Assembly: GCA_029204225.1 (NCBI GenBank)
Contig: CM055109.1
Location: forward strand, 24,642,422-24,706,421
Direction of reading: 5' to 3'
Length of the DNA: 64,000 nucleotides
Source: Diphasiastrum complanatum
Lineage: Eukaryota > Streptophyta > Lycopodiopsida > Lycopodiales > Lycopodiaceae
Below the pieces are notes generated by a model. The model was not told the DNA's origin. It saw only the letters and a list, made by a program, of their open reading frames with translations, and searched no databases. The position numbers were made by a program, and so were the translations under genes. This document shows, one piece after another, positions 48,346 through 60,840 of this stretch; position 1 is the stretch's first letter; the number at the start of each line of letters is the position of its first letter.

Positions 48346-49210
48346 TTTTATGAGAGAGAAGGATGTCGAATTATGTTACTGTCATACCAATAACATGTTG
48401 GCTGATATTCCAACAAAGCCTTTGCCAAAGGGTAAACACATTACCTTAGTTAGTATGTTACCTTAGTTAGTGTGTTATGATAGAGATTCCAAGGATGCAC
48501 GAGTTCTAAATGCCTATTTAGACTCAGATTGGGCTAGAGAAACAGATACTAGAAAATCCACCTTTGGCTACCTATGCTTTCTTGTAGGAGAACCAATTTC
48601 ATGGAACAATCAAAAGCAAAAATTCATTTCCTTGTCTATTACCGAGTCCGAATATGTTGCAGGCTAAAAGCATGGTTTGGCGGTACAACATGGACTGTCG
48701 AGGACACTATCTTTTTTGGGTAGAAATGCACTCCAAAAAAATTTATTGGTTAACATTCTAAAGTGGGTCCACTAGAGCTGAACAGACTATGTAGGCCCAT
48801 CGTTACTAGGGATGCCTTAATTGCATTACCTCATGGATAGCCTCTATCAAGCTCCCTCCTAAATTCCCAGAAAGTGAAATGTACTACCAAAAGGTACAAT
48901 GAAAAATGGGTTTTTTTTTTTGTACCACCAATCATTACTCCAAGATTTGAAATTTCAGCAGATCAAACCAACAATACTCCATTGCGACAATCAAAACTAC
49001 TTTGTTTTTTCTCTCAACCCCCGAACTCACTAAACACATTGAAGTTCAATTTCATTTTCATAGAGAGACTTTAGAATAAGGATGTCGAATTAAGTTACTA
49101 TCATACCGATAACATGTTGGCCGATATTCCAACAAAGTCTTTGCCAAAGGGTAAACACATTACCTTAGTTAGTATGTTAATTCTTCATTCAGGTTTTTAG
49201 TGGTCAACTT
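48346..49210 (+). pseudogene. Copia R pol tail (RNase H), with duplicated end
   Basis: 48470-48667 is open: RVLNAYLDSDWARETDTRKSTFGYL and ISWNNQKQKFISLSITESEYVA, the RNase H core with D-S-D-W kept. 48940-49190 gives a KHIEVQFHF-like strand, then, across frame breaks, ELSYCHTDNMLADIPTKSLPKG, the normal Copia end. The last part (LCYCHTNNMLADIPTKPLPKG) is also found upstream at 48361-48455, before the RNase H core, so a tail copy precedes the body. 48670-48930 is degraded. Confidence 0.8.
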
Positions 49211-49219
49211 AAGGGGGAG
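49211..49219 (+). promoter_or_regulatory. Polypurine tract of Copia R
   Basis: AAGGGGGAG immediately before the LTR start; second-strand DNA is primed here. Confidence 0.75.
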
Positions 49220-49222
49220 TAT

Positions 49223-50126
49223 TGCACATTAATTTTTCTCCCGACCTAAATTCATTTTCCGAGTACTCTTATACAATTTAAATACTCACTCTCTAGAACA
49301 CCCTACATAAATGATATGTTATATAAACCAATCTCCAATTTTACAAGCATTTTAATTTGGCTTCACATTAGCCTAAAAGGATTTGTGATCAACTTTAGTT
49401 CTCCAAAGCCCATACTTAAATGATACTTATCACCTCTTTTTGACATGCCTTTAGTGGAATTCCTATTTTTAATTTTGTTTTAGCAAGGATGCGAGGTTCA
49501 TTTATGGGTATTCAAGTCTACGTAACAAAAGAACTTCCATGGAAATTTTTCAATGATCTCCAAGGTGCATGGCCTTATCATTGGTCTATGTTTTGGTAAG
49601 TATTTATAGGTTAGATGAATTTCAAATTTTTGACTTAATTTATTGTATTATGTCTTAGTTAAGCTTTAACTAATGAAATTATTGACTTTTCAATTTAGAT
49701 TTGTGAATTTGATTATACTCCAATCTCACAATTACATTTAGCCGTTGGTGGAGGATGTATCCAAATTATTTTCTATATTGGATGAAGAATTGATCGAGTT
49801 TCCAATGATGTGTCTTGAAGTCTACATGCTTGATGGTTGGCAAATATTATCTAAAATTGGGAATACTAAAAAGTGAATAGCTTTCATATTAATCATGATT
49901 ATTGTGAATGCTATTTCTTATTATAATAAGTATTGATCCTGATTACTTGTTAATATTGACCGTGTTTACTAAAATATTATGAGTACTTATCATTATTATT
50001 GTGAATATAAGAGTTGTGAATACTTGAGGATCATTGCCAACTTGAGCTGCCTTTTTGAAATTTGTTTCTTTTTGACCAAAATTCCAAAATGGGGAACATA
50101 TTTTGTGGCCAAATATTAAACCCTTT
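49223..50126 (+). mobile_element. Copia R 3' LTR, copy 3
   Basis: TGCACATTAATTTTTC..., inverse of 2403-3425 and 14738-15830. The 3' end was set from copy 2, whose similarity stops at CA; here the matching bases read TATTAAA, so the terminus has changed. Confidence 0.65.
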
Positions 50127-51697
50127 ATAAGAAACTATCATCAAACGAAGATCACCTATTATGTGCAATCTTAACTCTACAATTGTAAAAATTGTTAACT
50201 ACTTTTGTGGTAGTGTAAGCTCTTGCAACTTAAAATGTTAAAAGAAACAGACAAATCTCACCATAACTGAACTTACCAATAACCACCTTTTTAGCAAAAA
50301 AGCTTCTAAATGCATTTGTTTGTATCTCAAAGATAAAATTGTAATTAAAAAGATCTCCTTTATCAATCCAACAATTTCACCATTATGGAAAGGCCTTTGT
50401 GGTATGATACGACGAGGTTTTTGTTTTATTCTGAGGAGACAAATGAATCCCAACACCTAAATAGGAATCTCATGTTCTTAGAATTCCGTTACCCCAATCA
50501 TTTGTTTGATTATCTAGATGAGTACTCGTTTACTCCAGTCGTAAATCCAATCATGGTAGTGATAAGAACTGCCAACAAACAAGTACAGCTAAGATATTAC
50601 ACCCTATGATATAGGCCTTGTGTCTAATTATATGCCAAGTTGAAATATGCACATAGCCACAAAAAAATTTAGAACAACATTGCCGGTGAAATAGTTAAGA
50701 AAAGAATTGTCAATATGCAGAGAATGTACCAAGCAGGCAGTAGTGTTTACTCTATATGCTAATAGTGATGTTAATCTTGATTGATTTGGGCTTTCTTGTT
50801 CTTACAATGCTTACCTCATAATCTTAACATTGAATATTGTATGGTACACTATCTACCTAAGGCACGTTGAGGACAAAAAGAACAACAGTTGTATAATTTA
50901 ATTGTACAAAAATAATATCACAAAGTTGAAGATCACCTTTGCATCGTCAACAATCGACTTGTGCATCACATCCAAGGCACAAAACTTCCCCCCCTACCGT
51001 TTTTGTATAGTAACCAGATTCCAGTTGGTTTGACAACCCAGTCTAGATTCGGATTTCCTTCATGTTGTCAAAGGTAGCAAGAAAACGATAAGTTTTGAGG
51101 ACATATACGCAAAGAGATGCTCATAACAACGTAGGCATTCTCCAACCTCCATTGACATTGCTGGTACTGCCAAGGTTTTACAGATTCTAATTTTATTATA
51201 ACTTAGATTGCAAAAGATGTCAATCTATAAACAAATAGAAATTAAGAGCACAACAAGATAGTAGCACACTTCAGACAGACCATGTCTATTCTTGTATTAG
51301 GTTTTTCTGGCTAAAAATTCTTTACTTGATGCAAGTTGCAGTAGCGGATTTGCTATTTGTTTTATGCTAAGTTCATGTCTAGTTTAATTCGAATCCAAAA
51401 GCAAAGACAGACCATTAACCTGCAGATTGCACGTGTAACAATCGCAAGACGTACTTAACTAATTAAGACATTTTGGGGATGTGGACATTACCTGACTTCT
51501 GGGTGACAACACAACGACTGAGGGAAAAAAGGGAGCCACACTTTGTTAAGCGCATCGACTAAACGATGGGATTATAAGCTTCAATGACAGGCTATCGGCA
51601 GTTGGCAACACATGACAAAGATACAAGGACCATTTACAACTAGGGAGGCAACTTAGGAGGCATAAATAGGATGTTGGACAACAAGACATGAAGAAGT
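50127..51697. repeat. Right arm of long inverted repeat, flank part
   Basis: Reverse complement of 823-2402. No gene. It ends near 51697 at GAAGAAGTC; repeat L follows. Confidence 0.8.
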
Positions 51698-51960
51698 CTG
51701 TGTGTAGTTTTGTAGTGTTGCGTTTTGCAGTTTTGTAGTGTTGGGCAAGTCGATCCGGATGTACGATATGAGGGGGCCGAAGAGATGGCATTATTATGGT
51801 CATTAAAGATAGCATTAAAATAAAAGTTGAGCCGACAGGTGCTAATATTACGTGGTAATTAAGAACAAGGTGGTATACCTGTCATGTTTAGCAATGATGC
51901 TTGGTTAGTGGTTATACGAGGTAGAACTCATTAAGAGGAAAACTTTCGAACAACAATAGT
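51698..51960. repeat. Repeat L, copy 4, first part
   Basis: Matches 17770-18005 (GTCGATCCGGA...GATATGAGG, then TTAAGAGGAAAACTTTC). Cut at 51960 by a reversed Copia fragment. Confidence 0.75.
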
Positions 51961-52593
51961 AAAATGAATCTCAAATATTCAACATGACAAGTTATATAGA
52001 TCAGACACAGAAAGTGGTTTGTGAAACTTTGGCTAGTTTGAATCCTACTTTTGGCATGTGTGAAATGCTTGAAAAGAAAACACTAATGACACTCAAAAGG
52101 CTCAAAGGGTGTTCAAATACTTCAAACTCAATCTTGATCTACAGTTTCTTGTGTTGGATGCTCAAAACAATGGATTCAGAACAAAGTATAATTGAATCAA
52201 ATCAAAATGCTGTCACTCGGATTTTGGACCTATCCCTATTCTCTTTAAGAGCTTATAACTCTTGCTAGACACATCAAATTGATTTGGTTTCAATTTCTAT
52301 GGAAAGTACAGACCAAATGCTTTCCATCAAGCTATAACACTGCTATCTTTGGATATATAAGTAAGGAGAACAAAGGGACTAAAAAACTCTGATTTTCACA
52401 CGTGCGAAATTCTAGAATTCCGTACTTCCTAAATTCAGGTCTAAGAAATTTAGTTCAAGTCCGATTTGATCCAAATACACTTCAGAGAAAGGTTAGAAAA
52501 AGTGCAAAACTGTTTTTTTTGTTCGATTTAGCTCTCAATTTCTTGTACAGTTAGAGTTGTTAGCATGCAAAGCTTAGTGTGGCTCTGATACCA
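51961..52593 (-). other. Leader and primer site of a reversed Copia
   Basis: GGCTCTGATACCA at 52581-52593 is the reverse complement of the tRNA-iMet primer site. 51961-52580 is the leader and start of the internal region, with no gene. Confidence 0.8.
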
Positions 52594-53389
52594 TGACAAA
52601 ATTTCTAGAATTCACAAATGTGGGAAAATGTCCAAAAGAGTGACTGATCTTAATTAAGCTTTGTGACTGGCACTATAACCTGACTCTAGATTGATCAACA
52701 AAATCTAGTTCAGAAGAAATGGCTAATCCACAATCTAGCATGCTAATCAATAGAATATAATAGCAATGATCAAAGAATGAAAAAATACAAGATTTCAATG
52801 TATGAGCATTAGCCTCAACACGAGTTAGAGAGAGAGAGAGAGCTAGAGAGATAACAAGCAATATTTGTTAAGATCCAAAATGACATGAGATAGCTACAAA
52901 ACTTTGGTTCTTCATCATCAATTGTGTGGAGAGCTACACATATTTATGGAGAATGAGGTAGCTCGAGGTAGAACCATATCTATCCATTCCAAAATGACAT
53001 CTAAAGTGACATCTAGAGTCTATGTGACATTTGTCACTTGTCATGCATGAAATTCTACCAACTTTTCACAAGTGTACTAGTTCTAACTAGAAATGTCCAA
53101 ATCATCATCCATGTGTCCAATAAACTTTGGCATGCCTTGCATGTCACTATGGATCACTTACAATTAATGCATGTGAGTTTCCACGAGTTTCTACAAGCAT
53201 AATCATGCTAATTCTATGTCTACAAACTATATGCAAGTTGCATTTATAAAACTAGACAATACATAACCATGTAGCTCAAATTCTATGTAGGCCAAACTTG
53301 GCATTTTGCATTAATGAGCTACATACTTTCATGGAACAACATTTGTAGCAAGCCAAGAAATCAATATGGATTGTTTTTCAATTTTAACA
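52594..53389 (-). mobile_element. Copia LTR (796 bp), reverse
   Basis: On - it reads TGTTAAAATTGAAAAAC...ATTTTGTCA, then the primer site. A TATA-like ATAAATA (52939-52945 on -) and a GA run (52828-52843) lie inside. The other LTR is absent, so it is the 5' stub of an element. Confidence 0.85.
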
Positions 53390-54264
53390 ATAGTTGTACA
53401 TCATTTTGAATACCAGAATATGATGAATGAAATGTGGTTGATAATCAATTGTATGTGTACAAGGTTTGTTGATTAAAGATAATATACATAGTTAGGGATG
53501 TTTCTTCCAAAAACAGGGAGCAATTTTACAAAGTACGTCTTATTCGACGTCAACATAATGTTGTGAATTTTTGTTGGAACACTCATAGTGTATGGTTTGC
53601 TTTTTGCAACAAGCAGTTGGTGGATGACACATGACTAAATTGTAAAGCATCATATTATGCTATAGTTGTACATCATTTTGAATACCAAAATATGATGACT
53701 GAAATGTAGTTGATAATCAATTGTATGTTACATGGTTGTTGATTCAAGATAATAAACATAGTCAGAAATGTTTCTTACAACAGGCAAAGAGGAATTTTAT
53801 GGGAAAGGGAAAGAAGGGAACAAAAATTGGGTTATGAAAGCAACAATAATAGAATTATGGACGTGGTTCCCCTCCTGAGAACCTTATATAACCCATGTTG
53901 GAAGTACTTGACGTGTTTTGCATCTGTTAGTGTAGCCTGAAGCCTCTTTTATAAAACTTTGAACCTTTGAACACAAGCTAAAACAACTTCCTTCTTTTGT
54001 TGCTCCATTGCTTGCAATTTATCCAAAATCTCCTCGTCCTCATGCTTCTTCTGATATTGCTTCAAGAAAGCTCTTCCCAATACTTCCCAAGTCTGGAATT
54101 TCTGAAACCCTAATTGGGAATATCATTGAAGACCATTTCCCTTTAATGTTGTTGCAAATAGTTCCGAATTCCTAATAACCACGGTTTCGCGGTTTGCTTG
54201 TGACGACTGCCAAAAATTGGTGAATGTGAATGTCGGGATCATCATGCTTCTTCCCTTTGAAATG
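53390..54264. repeat. Repeat L, copy 4, second part, with Gypsy gag scrap
   Basis: Matches 18560-19430. The - strand of 53940-54170 repeats the gag scrap at 19123-19311 with more damage. It ends near 54264, directly at TNP2. Confidence 0.75.
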
Positions 54265-55430
54265 CAGCATGAGATGTCATTTTTTAATGCCTAGCCAAGG
54301 TGGGATGTTATAGTTGACCAACACCACTGGCCAAGTAGACCACGTGTTTGACATTTTTCCAAAGGGGTTGACCCTGTCTATTGCAAGTCCAAATCTTATA
54401 TTGCTTGTTTCACTTGCGAAACATGGATATTCTTTGTCAATGTGTTTCCATGCAGGAGAGTCTGAGGGTACTCTCATGATCTCATTCAAAGAACGATGAC
54501 TAGCATGCTAATTCACAAGTTTTGCAAGAGACTTGCAACGAAACAATCGTTGGAATCATGGGATTATTGAAAAGTGTCGTAACACCTTGCATGGAATAGT
54601 GGTCCCTTATAAGTCATCTTGATATAGAGGAGTATCTCAAATAGGACAAGTTTTTAACCCTCGATACTCACCACGATATAAGATGCAATCTTTTGGACAA
54701 GCATGATGCAATGTATAGTCTATTTCCATTGCATTCAACATTTTTCGTGCCTCACCTCTTGTCTCTAACATAGTGTTTCCTCCTGGGAGTAGTTTACGCA
54801 ATAACCTGTACATAATGAAATGAATTTTCATAATATAAAATAAAAGATCATTTAGCCGACTAAAACATTTGACTTGACCAACACATCTATTAAATTCTTA
54901 AAAAAAAAATTTAATCTTATTTATCCAGATAAGGATGTAACACTTGTATCACTCCATTTATATTTTGCTTGGAGGTTCAATATAAGCAACGAAACGGCTA
55001 AACGAGATGTCTTTGCTCGGGGATATAATGGTGTGTTTGATTCTTCTCTCAATTTATTTTCCTCGGCACTAATAAATGATTCACTATCATGTTCAGTGCA
55101 TTCTTCCACATCATGATCCTCATAGATTTTATTTATCAAGTTGCTCATGATCTCAACTTCATCTTGAATGCAAAAATCATTTTCAGCACTTGATCCTGAT
55201 TCTAAAGAAGAAGAAGAAGATCGAGGTTGATTTGCTTTGGCACATTGTTGTTCATCTATTTTCATGATGGCTCTCAATCTGATATGCTCACGATGTGATA
55301 GTTGATTTATGTGCGGCCCATCGTATGCCAATCTTGTTTTGGATATGGAGTGACTGTTGTCATCGTCACTAGAGCTAGATGACAATTCATAGTCCTTCGA
55401 ACATGGGAAACAAATTAACATATTCATCAA
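54265..55430 (-). pseudogene. CACTA TNP2 transposase, copy B
   Basis: On -: the N-terminal linker at 55430-54921 (169 open residues: CFPCSKDYELSS, Ser/Asp runs, HINQLSHREHIRLRA, KLREESNTPLYPRAKTSRLAVSLLILNLQAKYKWSDTSVTSL), then an intron to about 54831, an exon with LLRKLLPGGNTML and HACPKDCILYRGEY (54831-54637), a damaged stretch, and 54489-54277 with DSPAWKHID, RFGLAIDRVNPFG and WPVVLVNYN. It stops at the same TGA (54277-54279) as the 20-24 kb array. No tandem copies here; it is truncated by L. The linker is better preserved than in copy A, whereas the core is worse. Confidence 0.85.
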
Positions 55431-55595
55431 TCAACATATAAGATTGTCATTCATGAAAATTAAACTTTAAAATTAAGACATGCAAATCAAACACCATATC
55501 TTAAATTAAGGCATCCAATATGAAATATAAAAAAATAATTTATTCACATTCAACATAAATTGCTCTCACTAAATAGATAAAATGAATTTTGATAT

Positions 55596-58044
55596 TCACA
55601 AAGTACATGCTTGAGTTTGGCTCAAAGTCTTTTGTACATAGCTTGGAAGAGGGCGAATGAAGCTATATTTGTTGAATAGCTCTTCACCACATTTAATGGG
55701 CCTTATCGCAAATACCATTACGTATGTACTTTTCAAGTTCCTAAAAAAGTATTCTTCCTTTCTATTGGTACATTCCTTGAAATTACAATTAGTTAATGAA
55801 GGTTGCCCAATGAAACCATTTATATATGCAACAATATTGCCATATTTTTCTGGACGCCCATCAATGTACATACGATGTGATTTCAAAACATTCTCTCCTT
55901 GCACACGTTACCCTTCCAAAGAACAAGCACTGGCATTCAAGCCATAAACCTGCATTCTCCATTGGTGACGACATAGAGCATGCCAATCACCCCAATTGTA
56001 TTGAGGTCCTGCATAAGGCATTAATGTGACAACACTATTCAAGGGGACATCGATGCTAGTCAAAGAAAATAAACCCAATCCTGCATTAGAAAAGTGCTCA
56101 CTTGGCTTGATATACATATGACCCCAATATGAAAATGATGTTCCACATAATGGTAGTGGTACTTTATCAGGCCAACATGAATATTTCTTTCTATCAAAGG
56201 GCTTAACCAATGCTTCTAGGTAGGGAGGAAAGGGAGACTCAGTCAATGAATTTAAGACAAGAATAAGTCAACAATACGTAAATTTGGTTGTTCATTTTCA
56301 AATCTTGTCAAAATGCATCCAAGTCGTGTTCTTTTTTTTAATGGAGTAAATCTAGATGGGATAGAAAGAAGAGGAGATTCTACACATGGTATGTGAGGTG
56401 ATGGGGGATGGATAAAATTGATGTGAGGTGATTCTACACAAGCTATGTGAGGTGATGTGGGATGGATAGAATCGATGTGAGGTGTCATGGGATGGATAGA
56501 ATCGACGTGAGGTGTCATGAGATAAATAGAATCAATGTGTGGTGACATCGTGAAATGAATAGAATCCATAGTAGAATCTGTGTGAGGTGTTGTGGGATCA
56601 ATAGAAAATCGATGTGAGGTGTTGTGGGATGGATAGAATCGGTGAGGTATCATGAGATAGATAGAATCGATGTGTGGTGACATCATGGAATGAATAGAAT
56701 CCATAGTAGAATTTGTGTGAGATGTTGTGGGATGGATAGAATCCATGTGAGGTGTCGTGGAATGAATAGAATCTATGTGTGGTGATATCATGGGGTGAAT
56801 AGATTTCATGGAAAGGTCTATGTGAGGTGTGGTGGAGTGAGTGATGTGTGAAATGGAAAGATGCATAACTTCCACATCATGAGGTGCGTAGTGACTAGTG
56901 AAATCACTATGATCATCAACATGATCTTCGTCTAATGCCAAAGATAATCCAAAATGGATATTTCTTATCTTGTTGATAATATTGTCAATCAACATGTTAT
57001 AAGACATTGACATCAATGTTATTATTTTGCAAGAGTGAAACATTACACAAGCATTAGTTCTATTTTTATTTTTAAATTATAAATATGCGTACGATAAGAA
57101 CAGTACTAAATAATCAAAATGTACCTCCAAATCCACATCGGGCTCCTCAATGTGCTTTCCAAACTTTCACAGATGTTGCGCCACTATTCGTCTTTCTTGA
57201 AGTTTCAATCCTTTGCATTGTTTGCACTCGCAATATATCTTTTCATTGTACCTCTATCGATACTAATTTCATTTTACAAATACAAAAATCATTAGCTTGA
57301 TGTTACAAGCTAATTTATATGTGCATAAGTACAGTCCTAGATTTTAAACCAATAATTATATAGTACTTGCGATTTAGGTCGAGGCTGGGCACCAGAACTT
57401 GATAACGATTATGTTCCACTAAGTCTTTGCTCAAGCATTTGTGCTCTTTTCCATGATTTCATTTTGTAATAATATTGCATCTTCTTTAACTTTTTGCTAT
57501 CTTGTGGAGGCGTCGTGCTTTAAACAGTCGTAGAATAAAAACAAAAAAGTTATATCCAAATGTTGAGTACATAATATCTACTGTACATTTAATAAATATA
57601 TCTGTTTTGAGACATTTTCTCAATAGAAGACATTTCGCCAATGAACGATTAAATTTTATCTACAATTTTTTAACAAGAATGTTAATGATATTGACAAAAT
57701 ACACTTGTCAAAATACACAGTTAAAATTGATATGTAAAAACAAATTTAACAAGATCCACAAATATCTCTATCACTAAAACATTTAGATACCTTACCAATG
57801 TCAAGTTGCTTGAACGAATATGGCATTGTCTAATTCATGAAGAAAAAAAACACATTCAAGCAAATTATGAAATAGAAGCGTGATTTCTTTTAACTATTTT
57901 GAAAACTAAGCAGTAATTAATACATATTTGTCATTTTTTTAAAATCATCAAAATCTTTAAAATCCCGAGTTTGGAAAAGTCAAGTAACTTGAATTTGATA
58001 CTTACATGTGAAACAACTCTATTCCGGTCCCTATCGCTTGACAT
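55596..58044 (-). pseudogene. SET-domain protein gene of the CACTA-lineage element, copy B
   Basis: Same gene as 24750-27170. ATG at 58044 (MSSDRDRNRVVSH), exon end at 58006 with donor GTAAGTAT, exon 57829-57796 (TMPYSFKQLDI, donor GTAAGG), an exon at about 57520-57380 with KKLKKMQYYYKMKSWKRAQ, a CxC/CxxC exon at about 57250-57125, then the long exon: 57043-56252 open for 263 residues (PHIDSIHP repeats), a small deletion near 56262 that shifts the frame, and the SET part 56246-55596. SET signs: SNAGLGLFSLTSI, VVTLMPYAGP, YIDGRPEKYGNIVAYING, NCNF, VFAIRPIKCGEEL. An in-frame TAA sits at 55908-55910; the long exon's acceptor AG reads AA. It lies directly upstream of TNP2 on the same strand. Confidence 0.7.
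56395..56850. repeat. Coding minisatellite, copy B (30-bp unit)
   Basis: Same PHIDSIHPTT unit as 25520-25930. The array differs by several units and one damaged unit near 56605, so it has expanded or contracted since the copies split. Confidence 0.85.
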
Positions 58045-58380
58045 AGCCCATTGAATAATCATAATTAACCAGCATCACATGAGATAGCTCAAACCACTTG
58101 ATGTCTATCAATGTAAAAAGTCTCATTTTGGCACTTCTCACATGAGGCTTCTCATAGAGTGATCAACTTTGAGAGATTTCATCCAAATAGATTAAATTTG
58201 TTGCCTATTGTTTAGGAATGCCAAAATTTGATGCCCAATGTGTAATTTTTTTTCTTATCACCCAACATGGCTCATCAAGTTATTAAACTCAACTAGTTTC
58301 AAATCTAGTATATTTTGTTGCACCAGTTATTGTTGACATTTGATCCCTATCACATCAAATAGCTCAAATTTGCTATCTAC
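58045..58380. repeat. Subterminal-type region upstream of SET gene B
   Basis: Equals 27171-27389, then 117 bp extra. Repeated words of the form TATCACATSARATAGCTCAA (about 58073, 58350) and TATCACCCAACATGGCTCATCAAG (58256). No gene. Confidence 0.6.
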
Positions 58381-58400
58381 CACTGCCACGCGTGGCAGTG
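58381..58400. repeat. Perfect 20-bp palindrome, one edge of module X
   Basis: CACTGCCACGCGTGGCAGTG is its own reverse complement. It marks the junction between SET-gene flank and module X and shares the GTGGCA core with the cluster at 60841-61225. Confidence 0.9.
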
Positions 58401-58514
58401 CCACGCAAAAATATTTTAACCAAAAAAAAGCCCACGAAATGGAAAAGGTGGGGGCCTCGACTGCATTTGCAAATAGATTTCATGAAGAAAAGCTTTTGAA
58501 AGAAAAGCTTTGGG

Positions 58515-58516
<2 letters not shown>

Positions 58517-58598
<82 letters not shown>
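58517..58598. repeat. GA microsatellite
   Basis: About 41 GA units. It generates an all-Arg/Glu frame that is not a gene. Confidence 0.95.
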
Positions 58599-58601
<3 letters not shown>

Positions 58602-58775
58602 GAGATAATTTTGTTTGTTAGTTTTTCATTGTTTATTGATTTGTTTATTGGTTTGTTAGTGAATGATTGTTCATTGTTGGCTTTTGTAGAAAAAAGCTAT
58701 GCAATTTTGAAGGAAAGGAGACAATCCAAGCAAATGCATAAGGTATGTTAGGCATTCTAAATTTTGATAAAAAAG

Positions 58776-58889
<114 letters not shown>

Positions 58890-60675
58890 GAGATAGTTTT
58901 GTTTCTTAGTTTTTCATTGTTTATTCTTGAGCTATATTATGCATTGTAAATTTTGGTAGACTGCATTTAAGTCATAAAGTGCATTTTCATAGTATCTTCA
59001 ACATGGTGAGATTGATGTAACAATGATTATTGATATTTAATTTAACAATAATTCTTTGATTTGTATTCTTACAATTATCATTTTGTTGATTGATTTGTAT
59101 TTGACGTGTAATCTAACAATGATTTGGTTTTGATTGTTTGTTTTTATAGAGAAAAAAAGAGATGCATCTTAGAAGGAATTAAAGATCATTCAAACAATAG
59201 ATGAGGTATGTTTTTATCATCTTAAATTGTTGTTTTTGTTTGTATATATTTACAACAAATTTATACAAGATGAAATAGAAAAACATAAACAATAAACAAT
59301 CATTCCATATATAATGAGATAGAGATGATCAAATACAAAAGTTTATATTCATAATTCAAAACGTGTACATATTCGCATCTAATTCATGAAAAGAGCATTC
59401 ATACTAATACCCTTTTTTTTTACTTTTGCAAATACTAGAAATACATCAAATCTAAGAAGTAATAGTAGGCTTCTTAGTCAATATAATCTTCTCCCTCATC
59501 GTTGTCCGAAGCCGAATATTGTCCTTCCTCTTTGCCTTCGTCCTCTTCATCTTCATTCCCTTCTTATCTTGGTTTCCTCTCGTACTTTCTTCCACAAAGG
59601 AAGCCCACTACATACACATTCACAAAACAAATTAATAATTATTAGCCAAACACTTGTCATAAAATTGAAATGAAATACAAATTGTGTATCAAAACTAAGA
59701 GAAATACAAATTATGTAACAAAAATTTGCCCTTGGATGTAAGCCTTGTGCCTCAAGATGATCAACCAAGGCACTATAGCCTTGGCAATATCCAATATTGT
59801 ACTTGGCATTTGTATACTTACACCCATAATCTTCAACCTACATCAACACAAATTGATGATTAGGAAAAAGCAAAAAATTATTGGTAAACAATAAACATAT
59901 GAAATGCAATTAGCTGAAAGAGAATTGCTTACAAATTGGGCATGCATACTGGCCTTGGCTCCCGATCCAAGGTGAGATTGGCCTAAAAGATTAAGCCTTG
60001 ATTTTGTTGCCTATCTTTGTTGTTTAAAGCACTCAGAATTATGATGCTTGGATTTATAAACAATTTTTCTCCAATCTTTTTTAGATGCCCATCCCGGCCT
60101 CTTCTTGCCTTTACTACATAATCGTCTTAATGATTGGCGCTTATGACGAATATGCGTACACATACTCATCTTTGACCATTTGTCATTAAATCCATTTGGT
60201 TGTGGAAACTCACGGTACAATATATCAAGTATCTTGTCTTTGACCCATTGGTCTTGTTGCTCTCAAGGGTTAAACAAATCGAGACCAAAGTATTTAAGAG
60301 TAAGGTCGTGCAATGTATTGATAATGAGCTTACCCCTAATGTCCATGATGATGGAACCATCCTCATCAAGGTCATAGAAAATATTTGTGGATTCTTCTGA
60401 CGACATCTCTGTCGAAACAAATCCACGATCTTGTTTATCGGATTCTCCTTCAGAAAGACAAAGGGCTTTCATCCTTTGCCTTTCCTCGGGAGATAGCATA
60501 GTATAAAAATCTCGTACTCAATCAAAATCTGATCCCGAGGCTTGTCCTCTTCGACCGAAAGAGGATCTTGGCCTTCTCCTCGATGCTCCGCGATCGCTAG
60601 TCGACATGACTATTGAGAGAAAGATATGAAGTTGTGAAAAGAACTTGGAAAGATAGCAAATGTGAAAAATAAAAA

Positions 60676-60786
<111 letters not shown>

Positions 60787-60840
60787 TGTGAGAGAGTAAA
60801 AAAGAAAAGCAAACTTTTAAATGTGTGAATTTTCTTTTCA

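Noticed and set aside
58340-58603. 87-residue frame ending in repeated Glu-Arg
   Set aside because: Made by the GA tract; the front part is palindrome and flank DNA.
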